Positions 44,498 through 53,172 of a DNA stretch of 64,000 nt are shown one piece after another. Both the position numbers and the translations under genes were made by a program. Below the pieces are notes generated by a model. The model was not told the DNA's origin and did no database searches. It worked only from the letters and a program-made list of their open reading frames with translations. The stretch's first letter is position 1. The number at the start of each line of letters is the position of its first letter. The stretch is from Luteimonas abyssi (GTDB lineage: Bacteria; Pseudomonadota; Gammaproteobacteria; Xanthomonadales; Xanthomonadaceae): NCBI RefSeq assembly GCF_001482195.1, contig NZ_KQ759763.1:1275321-1339320 (forward strand). Reading direction: 5' to 3'.

Positions 44498-44707
44498 ATG
44501 TCTGATCGTCAGACCGGCACCGTCAAGTGGTTCAACGACGCCAAGGGCTTCGGCTTCATCACCCCGGAGAGCGGCCAGGACGTGTTCGTCCACTTCCGTT
44601 CGATCCAGGGCAACGGCTTCAAGACCCTGCAGGAAGGCCAGAAGGTCTCCTTCAAGGTCGTGCAGGGCCAGAAGGGCCTGCAGGCGGACGAAGTCCAGCC
44701 CGAGTAA
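44498..44707 (+). CDS. cold shock protein (CspA family)
   Basis: This 69-residue protein is a single cold-shock domain with RNP1 (KGFGFITPE) and RNP2 (DVFVHFRSI). It binds single-stranded RNA and DNA and melts secondary structure in mRNA. AAGGAG sits seven bases before the ATG, giving strong translation. An upstream gap of 252 bp leaves room for a long regulated leader, and a terminator with a TTCG tetraloop follows. It is probably an abundant, single-gene transcript. Which Csp paralogue (cold-induced or constitutive) cannot be told. Confidence 0.97.
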   Translation: MSDRQTGTVKWFNDAKGFGFITPESGQDVFVHFRSIQGNGFKTLQEGQKVSFKVVQGQKGLQADEVQPE

Positions 44708-44733
44708 TCCGGGCCGCAACGCCTGAGATGACG

Positions 44734-44757
44734 AGCCCGGCTTCGGCCGGGCTTTTT
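44734..44757 (+). terminator. Rho-independent terminator of the cold shock gene
   Basis: AGCCCGGC (44734-44741) pairs with GCCGGGCT (44746-44753) around a stable TTCG tetraloop, followed by TTTTT. Confidence 0.95.
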
Positions 44758-44857
44758 CGTGGTTGCAGCATGCATGGTGCCGTCACGTCGTGATGTCTAG
44801 CCTCGACGCCATCGCGTCCGGATCGCCGGAAACTGGAATGGACAGGGGAGTTTCGAC

Positions 44858-45733
44858 ATGAAGCATTGGTGGATCGGTCTGGCCGTGATCGCGCTGGCCG
44901 CCTGCGGCCGCGGCGAAGACCCGGCCTCCGGGACCGCGCCGGCGGCGGCGCCCCAGGCGCCCGCGCTGCCGGAGGGTCCGGCCGCCGGCCTGGAGGCACC
45001 GCCTACGCTCGACGACGTGATCGAGCACACGCCGCGCTACATCGTGGGCATCAGCTACCCCGAGGAAGCCAAGGGCTATCCGGGGCTGGCGGGCGCGTTG
45101 CACGACTATGCGCAGGCCGCGCGCGAGGAGTTGATCGCGGCCGCGCAACAGGCCGGCGACGCACCCGGGGCCGGTGCCTACGACCTGTCGCTGGAATTCC
45201 GGATGCTGGCGGAGACGCCGCGCCTGGTCGCCGTCGCGGCCGACGGCAGCAGCTACACCGGCGGTGCGCACGGCAGCCCGCTGGTCGCGCGCTTCGTCTG
45301 GCTGCCCGAGCAGTCCGCGCTGCTGCGTGCGGAGGATCTCATTCCGGACGAAGCGGGGTGGCGCGAGGTGTCGGCTTACGTCCGCGACCGTCTCTATGCC
45401 GCCTTGAGCCAGCGCATCGACGCCGACGTGCTCGAGCCCGAGGACCGGCAGGAACTGATGCGTTCCGCGGGTCGGATGATCGACGAGGGCGCCACGCCCG
45501 AGCCCGACCGCTTCGACCTGTTCGAACCGGTCCTGCGCGACGGCGGGCCGATCGAGGCGCTGCGTTTCGTGTTTCCGCCCTACCAGGTCGGGCCGTATGC
45601 GGAAGGAACGCAATACGTGGTCGTGCCGGGTGCGGTCCTGCTGCCCCACGTCGCCGAACGCTACCGCGACCTGTTCGCGGCGCCGCGACCGCAGCTTCCG
45701 GCGCCGGTGCTGGAAGACGTCCCTGCCGGTTGA
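44858..45733 (+). CDS. DUF3298 (RsiV-type) lipoprotein
   Basis: This 291-residue protein has a lipobox ALAAC (Cys at about residue 16), a Pro/Ala linker and a domain with SYTGGAHGSP (about 128-137), WLPEQSALLRAEDLI (about 145-159) and FVFPPYQVGPYAEGTQYVVVP (about 235-255). These are features of DUF4163/DUF3298. In Bacillus RsiV this domain binds lysozyme and holds a sigma factor; here there is no membrane helix or anti-sigma part, so only an envelope-binding role is inferred. GGGGAG precedes the ATG. It follows the cspA terminator and stands alone. Confidence 0.85.
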   Translation: MKHWWIGLAVIALAACGRGEDPASGTAPAAAPQAPALPEGPAAGLEAPPTLDDVIEHTPRYIVGISYPEEAKGYPGLAGALHDYAQAAREELIAAAQQAGDAPGAGAYDLSLEFRMLAETPRLVAVAADGSSYTGGAHGSPLVARFVWLPEQSALLRAEDLIPDEAGWREVSAYVRDRLYAALSQRIDADVLEPEDRQELMRSAGRMIDEGATPEPDRFDLFEPVLRDGGPIEALRFVFPPYQVGPYAEGTQYVVVPGAVLLPHVAERYRDLFAAPRPQLPAPVLEDVPAG

Positions 45734-45865
45734 CCTCGGCGGGCGAAGCCGGTCGCCCGGCAGCGGGCGAAGGCGTGGGACGACTGGCGACGATCTGCCG
45801 GCGGCGGTCTGCATCGCAGGCGCCGGCGGGCCTCGATACTTCAGGAACGGCGGCGTTGGCCCGGC

Positions 45866-46798
45866 TCAGGAGATGCCGCGTGTTCCGACCGGGGCAGCGG
45901 GGGCGACGTCCCCGCCCGGGTTGGCGCCATAGGATGTGGGTGCGGCCAGCGCGCGTGCGGTGTTCCACAGCACCGCGCCCACCTCGTCGATGAGCTTGAG
46001 GTCGGCCAATGCGTCGGCGCGGGTGATGCCGCGGTTGAGGATGGCCAGCGGCAGCCCGGCGTCGTGCGCCCGGCGCGCGAACCGGAACCCCGAGTACACC
46101 ATCAGCGACGAGCCGACCACGAGCATCGCGTCGGAGCGGTCCAACGCGTCGCTGGCGGCGCGATAGTGTTCCCGCGGTACGTTCTCGCCGAAGAACACGA
46201 CGTCCGGTTTCAGCAGACCGTCGCAGACCGGACAGTAGGGGGCGACGAAGCGCCGCTCGGCGGCCGGATCGATATCGGCATCGCCGTCGGGTGCGGTGTT
46301 CGCCTCGCCGGGGCGCCATGTCGGATTCAACGCCTCCAGCCGCGGCTGCAGTGCGGCACGATCGCTGCGCTGTCCGCAGCCCAGGCAGATCACCCCGTCC
46401 AGGCGTCCGTGCAGATCGATCGCATCGACGCTGCCGGCGCGTTGGTGGAGCCCGTCGACATTCTGGGTGACCAGTGCCGACAGCCGCGTCCGCAGCGACG
46501 GCAGTGCGAGCGCGTGATGGGCGGCACCGGGGAGCGCGCGGCCGAAGCGCGGCCAGCCCACATGGCTGCGCGCCCAGTACCGCCGGTACACCGCGGGATC
46601 GCCGGTGAAGGCCTGCCAGGTGACCGGAGCAGGGCGCTTCCACGCACCGTCCTCGCCGCGGTAGTCGGGAATGCCGGACCCGGTACTGCAACCGGCGCCG
46701 GTGAGCACGAAGACGCGGTGGTACCGCGAAAGCCAGTCGGTCAGGGTCGCGACGGCGTCGGACGCGGTGGCGGTCGGCACGGCGGACATGCCCGCCAT
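45866..46798 (-). CDS. NAD-dependent deacylase of the Sir2 family (class II-like)
   Basis: This 310-residue protein has the sirtuin signatures: LTGAGCSTGSGIPDYRG (about 32-48), TQNVDGLHQRAGS, the active-site His in DLHGRLDG, a zinc site of two CxxC pairs (CLGCGQ and CPVCDG) and VVFFGENVPRE. The GCSTGSGIPDYRG form and the FGENVP motif place it with class II (SIRT4-like) sirtuins, which show deacylase or ADP-ribosyl activities. It uses NAD+ in the cytoplasm; targets are unknown. A start nine bases downstream (MSAV) is equally possible. It is convergent with the DUF3298 gene. Confidence 0.93.
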   Translation of the reverse strand: MAGMSAVPTATASDAVATLTDWLSRYHRVFVLTGAGCSTGSGIPDYRGEDGAWKRPAPVTWQAFTGDPAVYRRYWARSHVGWPRFGRALPGAAHHALALPSLRTRLSALVTQNVDGLHQRAGSVDAIDLHGRLDGVICLGCGQRSDRAALQPRLEALNPTWRPGEANTAPDGDADIDPAAERRFVAPYCPVCDGLLKPDVVFFGENVPREHYRAASDALDRSDAMLVVGSSLMVYSGFRFARRAHDAGLPLAILNRGITRADALADLKLIDEVGAVLWNTARALAAPTSYGANPGGDVAPAAPVGTRGIS

Positions 46799-46873
46799 CG
46801 TACCCGGTCGCCGGCACGATGCCGATGTCCTGCCGGTCGATCGCCCAAGCGCGCCGCGCCGGGCGAGGACACG

Positions 46874-46903
46874 AAAAAACCGCCCGGATTGCGCCGGGCG
46901 GTT
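46874..46903 (-). terminator. Rho-independent terminator of the M3 peptidase gene
   Basis: On the minus strand, a 10-bp stem (AACCGCCCGG with CCGGGCGGTT, 46903-46878) with a six-base loop is followed by a T-run (46879-46874). It lies 44 bp after the peptidase stop codon. Confidence 0.9.
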
Positions 46904-46947
46904 TCAGGTGTGGCAAGGCCCGGCCGATGCCGGGCCGCGGCCAGGGC

Positions 46948-49176
46948 TTACTCCTGGCCGGACACGTCCGGCTCGGCAGCGCTGTCGGGGGCGGCCGAGT
47001 CGTCTGCGGTCGCCACCAGGCCACGCTTCTCCAGCAGCGGCTGGATGTCGGGCTCGGCGCCGGAGAAATCACGGAACAGCTGCAGCGCATCCTTGCTGCC
47101 GCCGCGCGAGAGCAGGGTGTCGCGGAGGCGGTCGCCGTTGGCGCGGCTCAGGCCGCCGTTCTCCTCGATCCACTTCACCGTGTTGGCGTCGAGCACTTCC
47201 GACCAGATGTAGGCGTAGTAGCCGGCCGCGTAGCCGCCCATGATGTGGCTGAAGTACGTCGTGCGATAGCGCGGCGGCACCGGGGCGTAGTCGATGCCGT
47301 CGGCGGCCAGTGCCTGGGCCTCGAAGTCCAGGATGCCGGCGGCATCCGGGATCGCGTCGGCGGCCACCTGGTGCCAGCGCTGGTCGAGCATCGCCGCGGC
47401 GAGGTACTCGGTGGTCGCGAAGCCCTGGTTGAACTGGGCCGCGGCGGTGACGCGGTCGAGCAGCGCCTGCGGCATCGCTTCGCCGGTCTCGTAGTGCTTG
47501 GCGTAGTTGGCGAAGATCGACGGCCAGTCGGCCCACATCTCGTTGACCTGCGAGGGGAACTCGACGAAGTCGCGCGGGACGCTGGTGCCGCTGAAGTAGG
47601 GGTAGGTGACGTCCGAGAACATGCCGTGCAGCGCATGGCCGAACTCGTGGAACATGGTGGTCACCTCGTCCCAGGTCAGCAGGGTCGGCTCGCCGGCCGG
47701 CGGCTTGGTGATGTTCTGGTGGTTGGCGACCACCGGGTGGGTGCCCATCAGCTCGGACTGCGACACGTAGGAGTTCATCCATGCGCCGCCGCGCTTGGAG
47801 TCGCGCGCGTAGGGGTCGAAGATGAAGATCGCCAGCTTGCTGCCGTCGTGGTCGAACACGTCGTAGACGCGGGTGTCGGGGTGGTACAGCGGCAGGTCGG
47901 TGCGACGCTGGAAGGTGATCCCGTAGAACTCGGTGGCGGCGAAGAACACGCCGTTCTCGAGCACGTTCACCATCTCCAGGTACGGCTTGAGCTGGGCTTC
48001 GTCGAAGTCGTAGCGCGCCTGGCGCACCTTCTCGGAATAGAACGACCAGTCCCACGGCGCGAGTTCGAAGGTCGCCTCGCCCTTGGCGGCCTGCTCCTGG
48101 TCGATCATCGCCTGCAGGTCGGCGGCCTCGCGGCGCGCGTTGGCGACCGCAGCCGGGGCGAGTTCGCCGAGCATCTCGTTGACGGCCTCCGGGTTGGCGG
48201 CGGTCTCGTCGGCCAGCACGTAGGCGGCCGAGGTCGGGAAGCCGAGCATCCCGGCGCGTTCGGCGCGCAGGCGCAGCACGCGCGAGACGATCTCGCGGTT
48301 GTCCCACTCGTTGCCGCGCGCGCCGCGCACGACCGAGGCCTCGTGGAGGCGCTGGCGCAGGGCGCGGTTGGTCAGCTGCGACAGCGGCGGCTGGCCGGTG
48401 GTGTTGAGCAGGGTGACGACGTACTTGCCCTCGTGCCCGCGCGACCTGGCGGCATCGGCGGCAGCATTGATCTGCTGCTCGGTCAGCCCGTCGAGCTCCT
48501 CGCGGGTGTCGACCACGACGGCCGAATCGTTGACCTCGGCCAGCACGTTCTGGCTGAAGGTGGTGCCCAGGGTGGCGAGCTCGCCGTTGATCGCCTTCAG
48601 GCGGGTCTTCTGGGTCTCGTCGAGATCGGCGCCGGCGCGCACGAAGTCGTTGTAGTAGCGCTCGACCAGGCGGGTGCCCTCGGCGTCCAGGCCCAGCGAG
48701 GCGCGGTTGTCGTACAGCGTCTTGATGCGCTCGAACAGCTGCGGGTTGAGCGAGATCGCGTCGCGGTGCGCGGCCAGCTTCGGCGAGTACTCGGCCTGCA
48801 GCTTGCGGCGCGCATCGTTGGTGTCGGCACCCACGAGGTTGAAGAACACCCGCAGGCTGCGGCCCAGCAGCTGACCGGACTTTTCCAGTTCGACGATGGT
48901 GTTCTCGAAGGTCGGCGCGTCCGTATTCGTGGCGATGCGCTCGATCTCGGCCAGGTTCTCCTGCATGCCGGCGTCGAACGCGGGCGCGAAGTGCTCGTCC
49001 TGGATGCGATCGAACTGCGGGTACTGGAACTCCAGCGGGCTGACCTCGAAGAACGGATTGGCCTGCTGGGCCTGCGCGGCGGCCGCGGGGGCCTGCTCCG
49101 ACTGGGCGAGGAGGAGGGTCGGGGCGCTGAGGCCGGCAAGGGCGGCGGCGAGCGCCAGGCTGAGCGGATGCTTCAT
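46948..49176 (-). CDS. exported M3-family metallopeptidase (peptidyl-dipeptidase Dcp-like)
   Basis: This 742-residue protein has a signal peptide (cut near LLLAQ, residue 25), an Ala/Gln-rich spacer and the M3 thermolysin-like domain with FHEFGHALH (zinc His and Glu at 510-514). This is followed by the third-ligand region FVEFPSQVNEMWADW. The C-terminal catalytic block (HIMGGYAAGYYAYIWSEV) is typical of Dcp and oligopeptidase A. Cytoplasmic relatives cut dipeptides from C-termini; the signal peptide makes this a periplasmic version. The C-terminus has a short acidic Asp/Ala/Pro tail. It has a clear terminator and no operon partner. Confidence 0.94.
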   Translation of the reverse strand: MKHPLSLALAAALAGLSAPTLLLAQSEQAPAAAAQAQQANPFFEVSPLEFQYPQFDRIQDEHFAPAFDAGMQENLAEIERIATNTDAPTFENTIVELEKSGQLLGRSLRVFFNLVGADTNDARRKLQAEYSPKLAAHRDAISLNPQLFERIKTLYDNRASLGLDAEGTRLVERYYNDFVRAGADLDETQKTRLKAINGELATLGTTFSQNVLAEVNDSAVVVDTREELDGLTEQQINAAADAARSRGHEGKYVVTLLNTTGQPPLSQLTNRALRQRLHEASVVRGARGNEWDNREIVSRVLRLRAERAGMLGFPTSAAYVLADETAANPEAVNEMLGELAPAAVANARREAADLQAMIDQEQAAKGEATFELAPWDWSFYSEKVRQARYDFDEAQLKPYLEMVNVLENGVFFAATEFYGITFQRRTDLPLYHPDTRVYDVFDHDGSKLAIFIFDPYARDSKRGGAWMNSYVSQSELMGTHPVVANHQNITKPPAGEPTLLTWDEVTTMFHEFGHALHGMFSDVTYPYFSGTSVPRDFVEFPSQVNEMWADWPSIFANYAKHYETGEAMPQALLDRVTAAAQFNQGFATTEYLAAAMLDQRWHQVAADAIPDAAGILDFEAQALAADGIDYAPVPPRYRTTYFSHIMGGYAAGYYAYIWSEVLDANTVKWIEENGGLSRANGDRLRDTLLSRGGSKDALQLFRDFSGAEPDIQPLLEKRGLVATADDSAAPDSAAEPDVSGQE

Positions 49177-49323
49177 TCTGCGGAGTCCTGGTACGTCGGA
49201 ATCCCCAAGAATAGCCCACCGCCCGCGGCGGGCACCCATGACCATCGGCACGGTTGTCCGTGGTCCTGTAAGCTGCGCGCGCCTTGCTCGCGCCCCCGTC
49301 GCGTCCCGCCCGGAGCCTCGCCG

Positions 49324-49818
49324 ATGACCACGCTGTCCGACTTCGAAGCCGATACGCTCGACGGCCGCCGCGTGGCGTTGTCCGCCTACGCCGGGCAGGT
49401 GGTGCTGATCGTGAATGTCGCCTCGGCCTGCGGTTTCACCCCGCAATACACCGGCTTGCAGGCGCTGTGGACGCGCTACCGCGACCGCGGATTCGCGGTG
49501 CTGGGGTTCCCCTGCAACCAGTTCGGCGGCCAGGAGCCGGGCGGCGCCGACGAGATCCGCGAGTTCTGCGACACCCGGTTCCGGGTGGACTTCCCGATGT
49601 TCGACAAGGTCGACGTCAACGGCCCGGCGGCGGCACCGCTGTGGCAGTGGCTGCGTGGCGAGCGCCGCGGCCTGCTGGGGACGTCGGCGATCAAATGGAA
49701 CTTCACCAAGTTCCTGGTCGGCCGCGACGGCCGGGTGCTGGACCGGTTCGGGCCTGCACGCAAGCCCGGGCAACTGGAGACCGCGATCGAAGCGGCGCTC
49801 AAGGCCGTGCCGGGCTGA
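49324..49818 (+). CDS. glutathione peroxidase-family thiol peroxidase
   Basis: This 164-residue thioredoxin-fold protein has the peroxidatic Cys36 in NVASACGFTPQY, Gln70 in FPCNQFGGQEPG and the Trp in IKWNFTKFLV. Cys82 (FCDTRF) occupies the resolving-Cys position of non-mammalian, thioredoxin-dependent forms, so thioredoxin rather than glutathione is the likely reductant. It reduces hydrogen peroxide and organic peroxides in the cytoplasm. It is divergent from the M3 peptidase gene across 147 bp. The long open frame upstream of 49324 is antisense to that gene and was ignored. Confidence 0.94.
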   Translation: MTTLSDFEADTLDGRRVALSAYAGQVVLIVNVASACGFTPQYTGLQALWTRYRDRGFAVLGFPCNQFGGQEPGGADEIREFCDTRFRVDFPMFDKVDVNGPAAAPLWQWLRGERRGLLGTSAIKWNFTKFLVGRDGRVLDRFGPARKPGQLETAIEAALKAVPG

Positions 49819-49869
49819 TGCGACGCGGCGCGCAGGTCGGCGCCGCGCATCCACTGCCGGAGCGGCCGG

Positions 49870-50664
49870 TCACTTCTCGACGAAGGCGCGCTCGAATACG
49901 TACTGCCCCGGCGTACCGATGCGCGGCGCGGCAGTGAAGCCGCGGCCGTCGAGCAGGCCACGGAAGTCGGCCAGCATCTGCGGGCCACCGCAGATCATCG
50001 CGCGGTCGTGTTCGGGGTCGAGCGCCTCGATGCCCAATTGCGCCATCATCCGGCCGCTGTCCATCAGCGCGGTCAGCCGGCCCTGATGGTCGTGGCCGCC
50101 GAACACGAACGGCTCACGCGTCACCGCGGGGTAGTAGTGCAGCTTCGCCGCGATCTGCTCGCCGAGGAACTCGTGGTGCGGCAGTTCGTTGACGAAATAG
50201 TCGCGGTAGGCGAGGTCGCGAGTGTGGCGAACGCCGTGACACAGGATCACCCGCTCGAAGCGCTCGTAGGTCTCCGGGTCCTTGATCACCGACAGCCACG
50301 GCGCCAGGCCGGTGCCCGTCCCCAGCAGATACAGGTTGCGGCCGGGATGCAGGTCGTGGATCAGCAGGGTGCCGGTGGGCTTGCGGCCGACCAGCACCCG
50401 GTCGCCGGGGCGGATGTCCTTCAGTCGCGAGGTCAACGGGCCGTCGGGCACCTTGATGCTGAAGAACTCGAGCTGCTCTTCCCAGTTCGCGCTGGCGATG
50501 GAGTAGGCGCGCAGCAGCGGCTTGGCGTCGGTTTCCAGGCCGATCATCACGAACTGGCCGTTGTCGAAACGAAAGCCGTCGTCGCGGGTGGTGGTGAAGC
50601 TGAAGTAGTCGTCGGTCCAGTGACGGACGTCGAGCACCGTTTCGGCGCCGAATGCAGAGGACAT
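49870..50664 (-). CDS. fpr: ferredoxin--NADP+ reductase (Fpr)
   Basis: This 264-residue flavoprotein has the FAD-binding RAYSIAS motif (about 53-59), the ATP/NADP-binding GTGTGLAPWLSVI region (about 115-127), AMICGGPQM (about 220-228) and the typical C-terminus YVFERAFVEK. The extended C-terminus is that of subclass A bacterial FNRs, which exchange electrons between NADPH and ferredoxin or flavodoxin and are induced by oxidative stress. It is cytoplasmic. ATG at 50664 starts at the family N-terminus. It is convergent with the glutathione peroxidase gene. Confidence 0.95.
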   Translation of the reverse strand: MSSAFGAETVLDVRHWTDDYFSFTTTRDDGFRFDNGQFVMIGLETDAKPLLRAYSIASANWEEQLEFFSIKVPDGPLTSRLKDIRPGDRVLVGRKPTGTLLIHDLHPGRNLYLLGTGTGLAPWLSVIKDPETYERFERVILCHGVRHTRDLAYRDYFVNELPHHEFLGEQIAAKLHYYPAVTREPFVFGGHDHQGRLTALMDSGRMMAQLGIEALDPEHDRAMICGGPQMLADFRGLLDGRGFTAAPRIGTPGQYVFERAFVEK

Positions 50665-50765
50665 GCTGGGGTGGGGGCGTGCGAAAGTCCGGCATTCTAA
50701 CAGATGCGAACCATTCTCATCATTTGGCCGCGCGGTCTCCACGGCGCGCGGCGCAGACTGGAGGC

Positions 50766-51314
50766 ATGGCGACCCTCTGGACCCTCGGTCACTCGACCCG
50801 CGACCTGGCGACGCTGGCCGGCATGCTGACCGAAGCCGGCATCGCGCGGGTGGCCGACGTCAGGCGATTCCCCGGCTCGCGGCGGCATCCGCAGTTCGGG
50901 GCCGGAGCGCTGGCCGACGCACTGGCCGCAGTGGGCGTCGCCTATGTGTCGATGAGCGCACTCGGCGGGCGACGGACGGCGCGTCCGGATTCGCGGAATA
51001 CGGCATGGCGCAACGCCGGGTTCCGCGGTTATGCGGATTACATGGACACCGATCCGTACCGCCAGGCGCGCGACGGGCTCGCCGCGTTCGCCCGTGAGGC
51101 GCCGACCGCGGTCCTGTGCGCCGAGGCGATGTGGTGGCAGTGCCACCGCAGCCTGATCGCCGACGATTTCAAGGCGCACGGCTGGGAGGTCATCCACTTG
51201 ATGGCGCCCGGCAGGACGCAATCGCACCCGTGGAGCGCCGCGGCCCGACTGGTGGACGGGCGACTGGACTACGGCGATCCGGCCGACGGTCAGGGCGTGT
51301 TGTTCGAATCCTGA
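50766..51314 (+). CDS. DUF488 domain protein
   Basis: This 182-residue protein matches DUF488: LWTLGHSTRDLATLAGML (about 4-21), ADVRRFPGSRRHPQFG, FRGYADYMDTDPYR (about 88-101), LCAEAMWWQCHRSLIADD (about 116-133) with Cys and His of the conserved CAE...CHR motif, and a C-terminal WEVIHLM. Function is unknown; a metal- or nucleic-acid-linked role has been proposed from the Cys/His pattern. GGAGG sits one base before the ATG, which is too close to be optimal, yet the conserved domain starts here. It is divergent from fpr. Confidence 0.88.
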   Translation: MATLWTLGHSTRDLATLAGMLTEAGIARVADVRRFPGSRRHPQFGAGALADALAAVGVAYVSMSALGGRRTARPDSRNTAWRNAGFRGYADYMDTDPYRQARDGLAAFAREAPTAVLCAEAMWWQCHRSLIADDFKAHGWEVIHLMAPGRTQSHPWSAAARLVDGRLDYGDPADGQGVLFES

Positions 51315-51476
51315 CGATGGTCGCGCGCTGGCTGTCCGCAGACGGCGGGCCGGTCGCGCTGGAAGGCGCCTGTGCACGGGGTGCAGGTGCGGCGTGCGTC
51401 CGCGGATCGATGGCGGTGTGCGGTCCGAAGTTCCGGGTGGTCCGGGCGCGCGGCGAGAAACGCATGCGTAAAAGCG

Positions 51477-51502
51477 AAAAGCCCTGCTTGTGCAGGGCTT
51501 TC
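51477..51502 (-). terminator. terminator of the Pro/Thr-rich protein gene
   Basis: AAAGCCCTGC (51478-51487) pairs with GCAGGGCTTT (51492-51501) around a TTGT loop. On the minus strand the stem is followed by TTTT, about 80 bp beyond the stop codon. It may also act on the plus-strand transcript of the DUF488 gene. Confidence 0.75.
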
Positions 51503-51582
51503 GTCGTGCCTTGGTATTGCCCGTGACTCCGCGTCGCGGAAGCCGGAGGTAGTGGGCCCGCCCGGACCGCAGGCGACGGCGA

Positions 51583-52884
51583 TCAGTAGTAGCGCAGGAA
51601 CGTCGCCGGTTCGGGTCTCGTGGGGACCGGTGCCACGATGTCGGGCGACGCGGCCACCGGCAGGGGCGAGGCCGGCGACTGGGCCGGCGGGACGAATGCC
51701 GGCGTGGGCACCGGCGTCGACGGTGCGGTGGCGAACGGCGTCGACGCAGGCGGGGTGAGCGGCGTGGTTGGCGGCGTCCACGGCGCACCGAACGGCGTGC
51801 CCGGCAACGGCGTCGAGGGCGTCGGCGTGGGCAGCGGGGTGGCCTGCGGCGTCGGCACCGGCATCGGAATCGCCGGCGTGGGGCTCGGCGTCGGCGACGG
51901 GGTGTTGAACGGGCTGCCGGCCGGTGTCGTGGAGACGGGCGTCTGCGGCACCTGCGGGGCCGGCGCGCCGGGCGTGCCCTGTGTCGACGGCGTGGGCGTG
52001 TTGCCGTCGGCCGGGGTGCGGAACGGCGCCGACAGCGGGGTGAGGTGCGGCACCACGCCGTTGGCGAAGCCGTTCATGGCGTTGGCGGGGCTGGAGAACG
52101 TGTTCGGGTCCAGCATCGTGTTGGTGATGCCGATGCCGCCGGCCACCGCCTGCGCGGCCGGATGCGGGATCATGCCGGCGATCGCGCCGCCGAGATTGAG
52201 GGCGGGTCGCAGGTAGTCGTCGCGGATCACCTCCCAGTTGTCGCGGTTGGTGCCGTTGGCGTTGACGTGTTTGTCGTTGGTGCTGTCGAGCGTGCCGTTG
52301 GCGCGCTCCAGATGGCCGAGGCCGTACTTGTTCACGTCCTGCAGCATGCCGGCCTCGGTGCCATGACGCGCGTGCCCGTCCTTGGTGAAGCCCTCGATCT
52401 TGCCGTTGCCCATGACCTCTTCGGAGCGGGCCGTGCCGTCGGCCTGGCCGAGGCTCTTGATGTGGGTGAGGATCGCCGCGGCCTGGAAGGCCTGGTCGGG
52501 ATCGTTGTACATATCGCCGCCGACCAGCTCGTTGAGGTTGTCGCGCACGCTGCTCTGGTTGCCCAGGTTCGCCAGGACGGGGTTGTCCACCCGGATCTCC
52601 TCGGCGCTGCGGGTATCGCCCGGCGGGCGCGCGGTCGACGCATCGGGCGGGACCATGGTGTACATCGTCATGGTGCGGTCCGAGGTCACCGGATTGCGCA
52701 GCTGGGTGTAGTCGATCTGGCCCTGCTGCATGCCGCCGTAGGCCTGCGGCTGGGCGTACATCGCCAGGTCGGGCGGCATGCCGTAGGCCTGCATGCCGGG
52801 CGGAAGCTGGCCGGCCGGGGCATACGGATTGACCATGCCGGGCGGGAGGGCTTGCGAGGGCAGCGGGTTGGCCTGTGCGTACAT
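51583..52884 (-). CDS. large Pro/Thr-rich protein of unknown function
   Basis: This 433-residue protein starts at ATG 52884 (GAGGA seven bases upstream), beginning MYAQANPLPS. Residues 1-75 are Pro/Gln/Met/Tyr-rich. Residues 98-270 form a globular-looking acidic region with SSVRDNLNELVGGDMYNDPD, SLGQADGTARSEEVMGNGKI, DGHARHGTEAGMLQDVNKYG and a Gly/Ala-rich hydrophobic stretch (about 245-265, GGAIAGMIPHPAAQAVAGG). From about 285 to the end the sequence is dominated by Pro-Thr and Pro-Ser repeats. There is no signal peptide. Such layout resembles secreted effector or harpin-like proteins, but no family was recognised. It has its own terminator and stands alone. Confidence 0.75.
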   Translation of the reverse strand: MYAQANPLPSQALPPGMVNPYAPAGQLPPGMQAYGMPPDLAMYAQPQAYGGMQQGQIDYTQLRNPVTSDRTMTMYTMVPPDASTARPPGDTRSAEEIRVDNPVLANLGNQSSVRDNLNELVGGDMYNDPDQAFQAAAILTHIKSLGQADGTARSEEVMGNGKIEGFTKDGHARHGTEAGMLQDVNKYGLGHLERANGTLDSTNDKHVNANGTNRDNWEVIRDDYLRPALNLGGAIAGMIPHPAAQAVAGGIGITNTMLDPNTFSSPANAMNGFANGVVPHLTPLSAPFRTPADGNTPTPSTQGTPGAPAPQVPQTPVSTTPAGSPFNTPSPTPSPTPAIPMPVPTPQATPLPTPTPSTPLPGTPFGAPWTPPTTPLTPPASTPFATAPSTPVPTPAFVPPAQSPASPLPVAASPDIVAPVPTRPEPATFLRYY

Positions 52885-53172
52885 GGCGGGATCCTCATGG
52901 CTTGGGGGAATGCGGCTGCCGGCCGCATGGCCACGGAATCTAGAGCGCCCGGAACGCCTCGTGTATCCGGGCTGTCCCCATGTTGCCAGCGCCCGCCACG
53001 CATGTTTTGGTGTCCTGTTGACCATGATCCGGTGGCGCGCCCGCCGGGAACTGCGACCGGTTCGACAGTGGGGCGGTGAGCGTCGTCACGCCCGCCCGGG
53101 CGACCGTCGCGCGGGGCCGGTGCCGCGGGCGCATGCGTCATCGACGTGGGCCGGCGGCGTCCCGTCCTGCGC

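Noticed and set aside
46819-49818. 999-codon plus-strand frame covering the M3 peptidase
   Set aside because: Only its last 164 codons (from 49324) are a gene, glutathione peroxidase; the rest is antisense to the M3 peptidase.
51650-52020. GC-rich short tandem-like repeats resembling a CRISPR or satellite
   Set aside because: Period three, in frame with the Pro/Thr codons of the protein at 51583-52884; no constant repeat with unique spacers.
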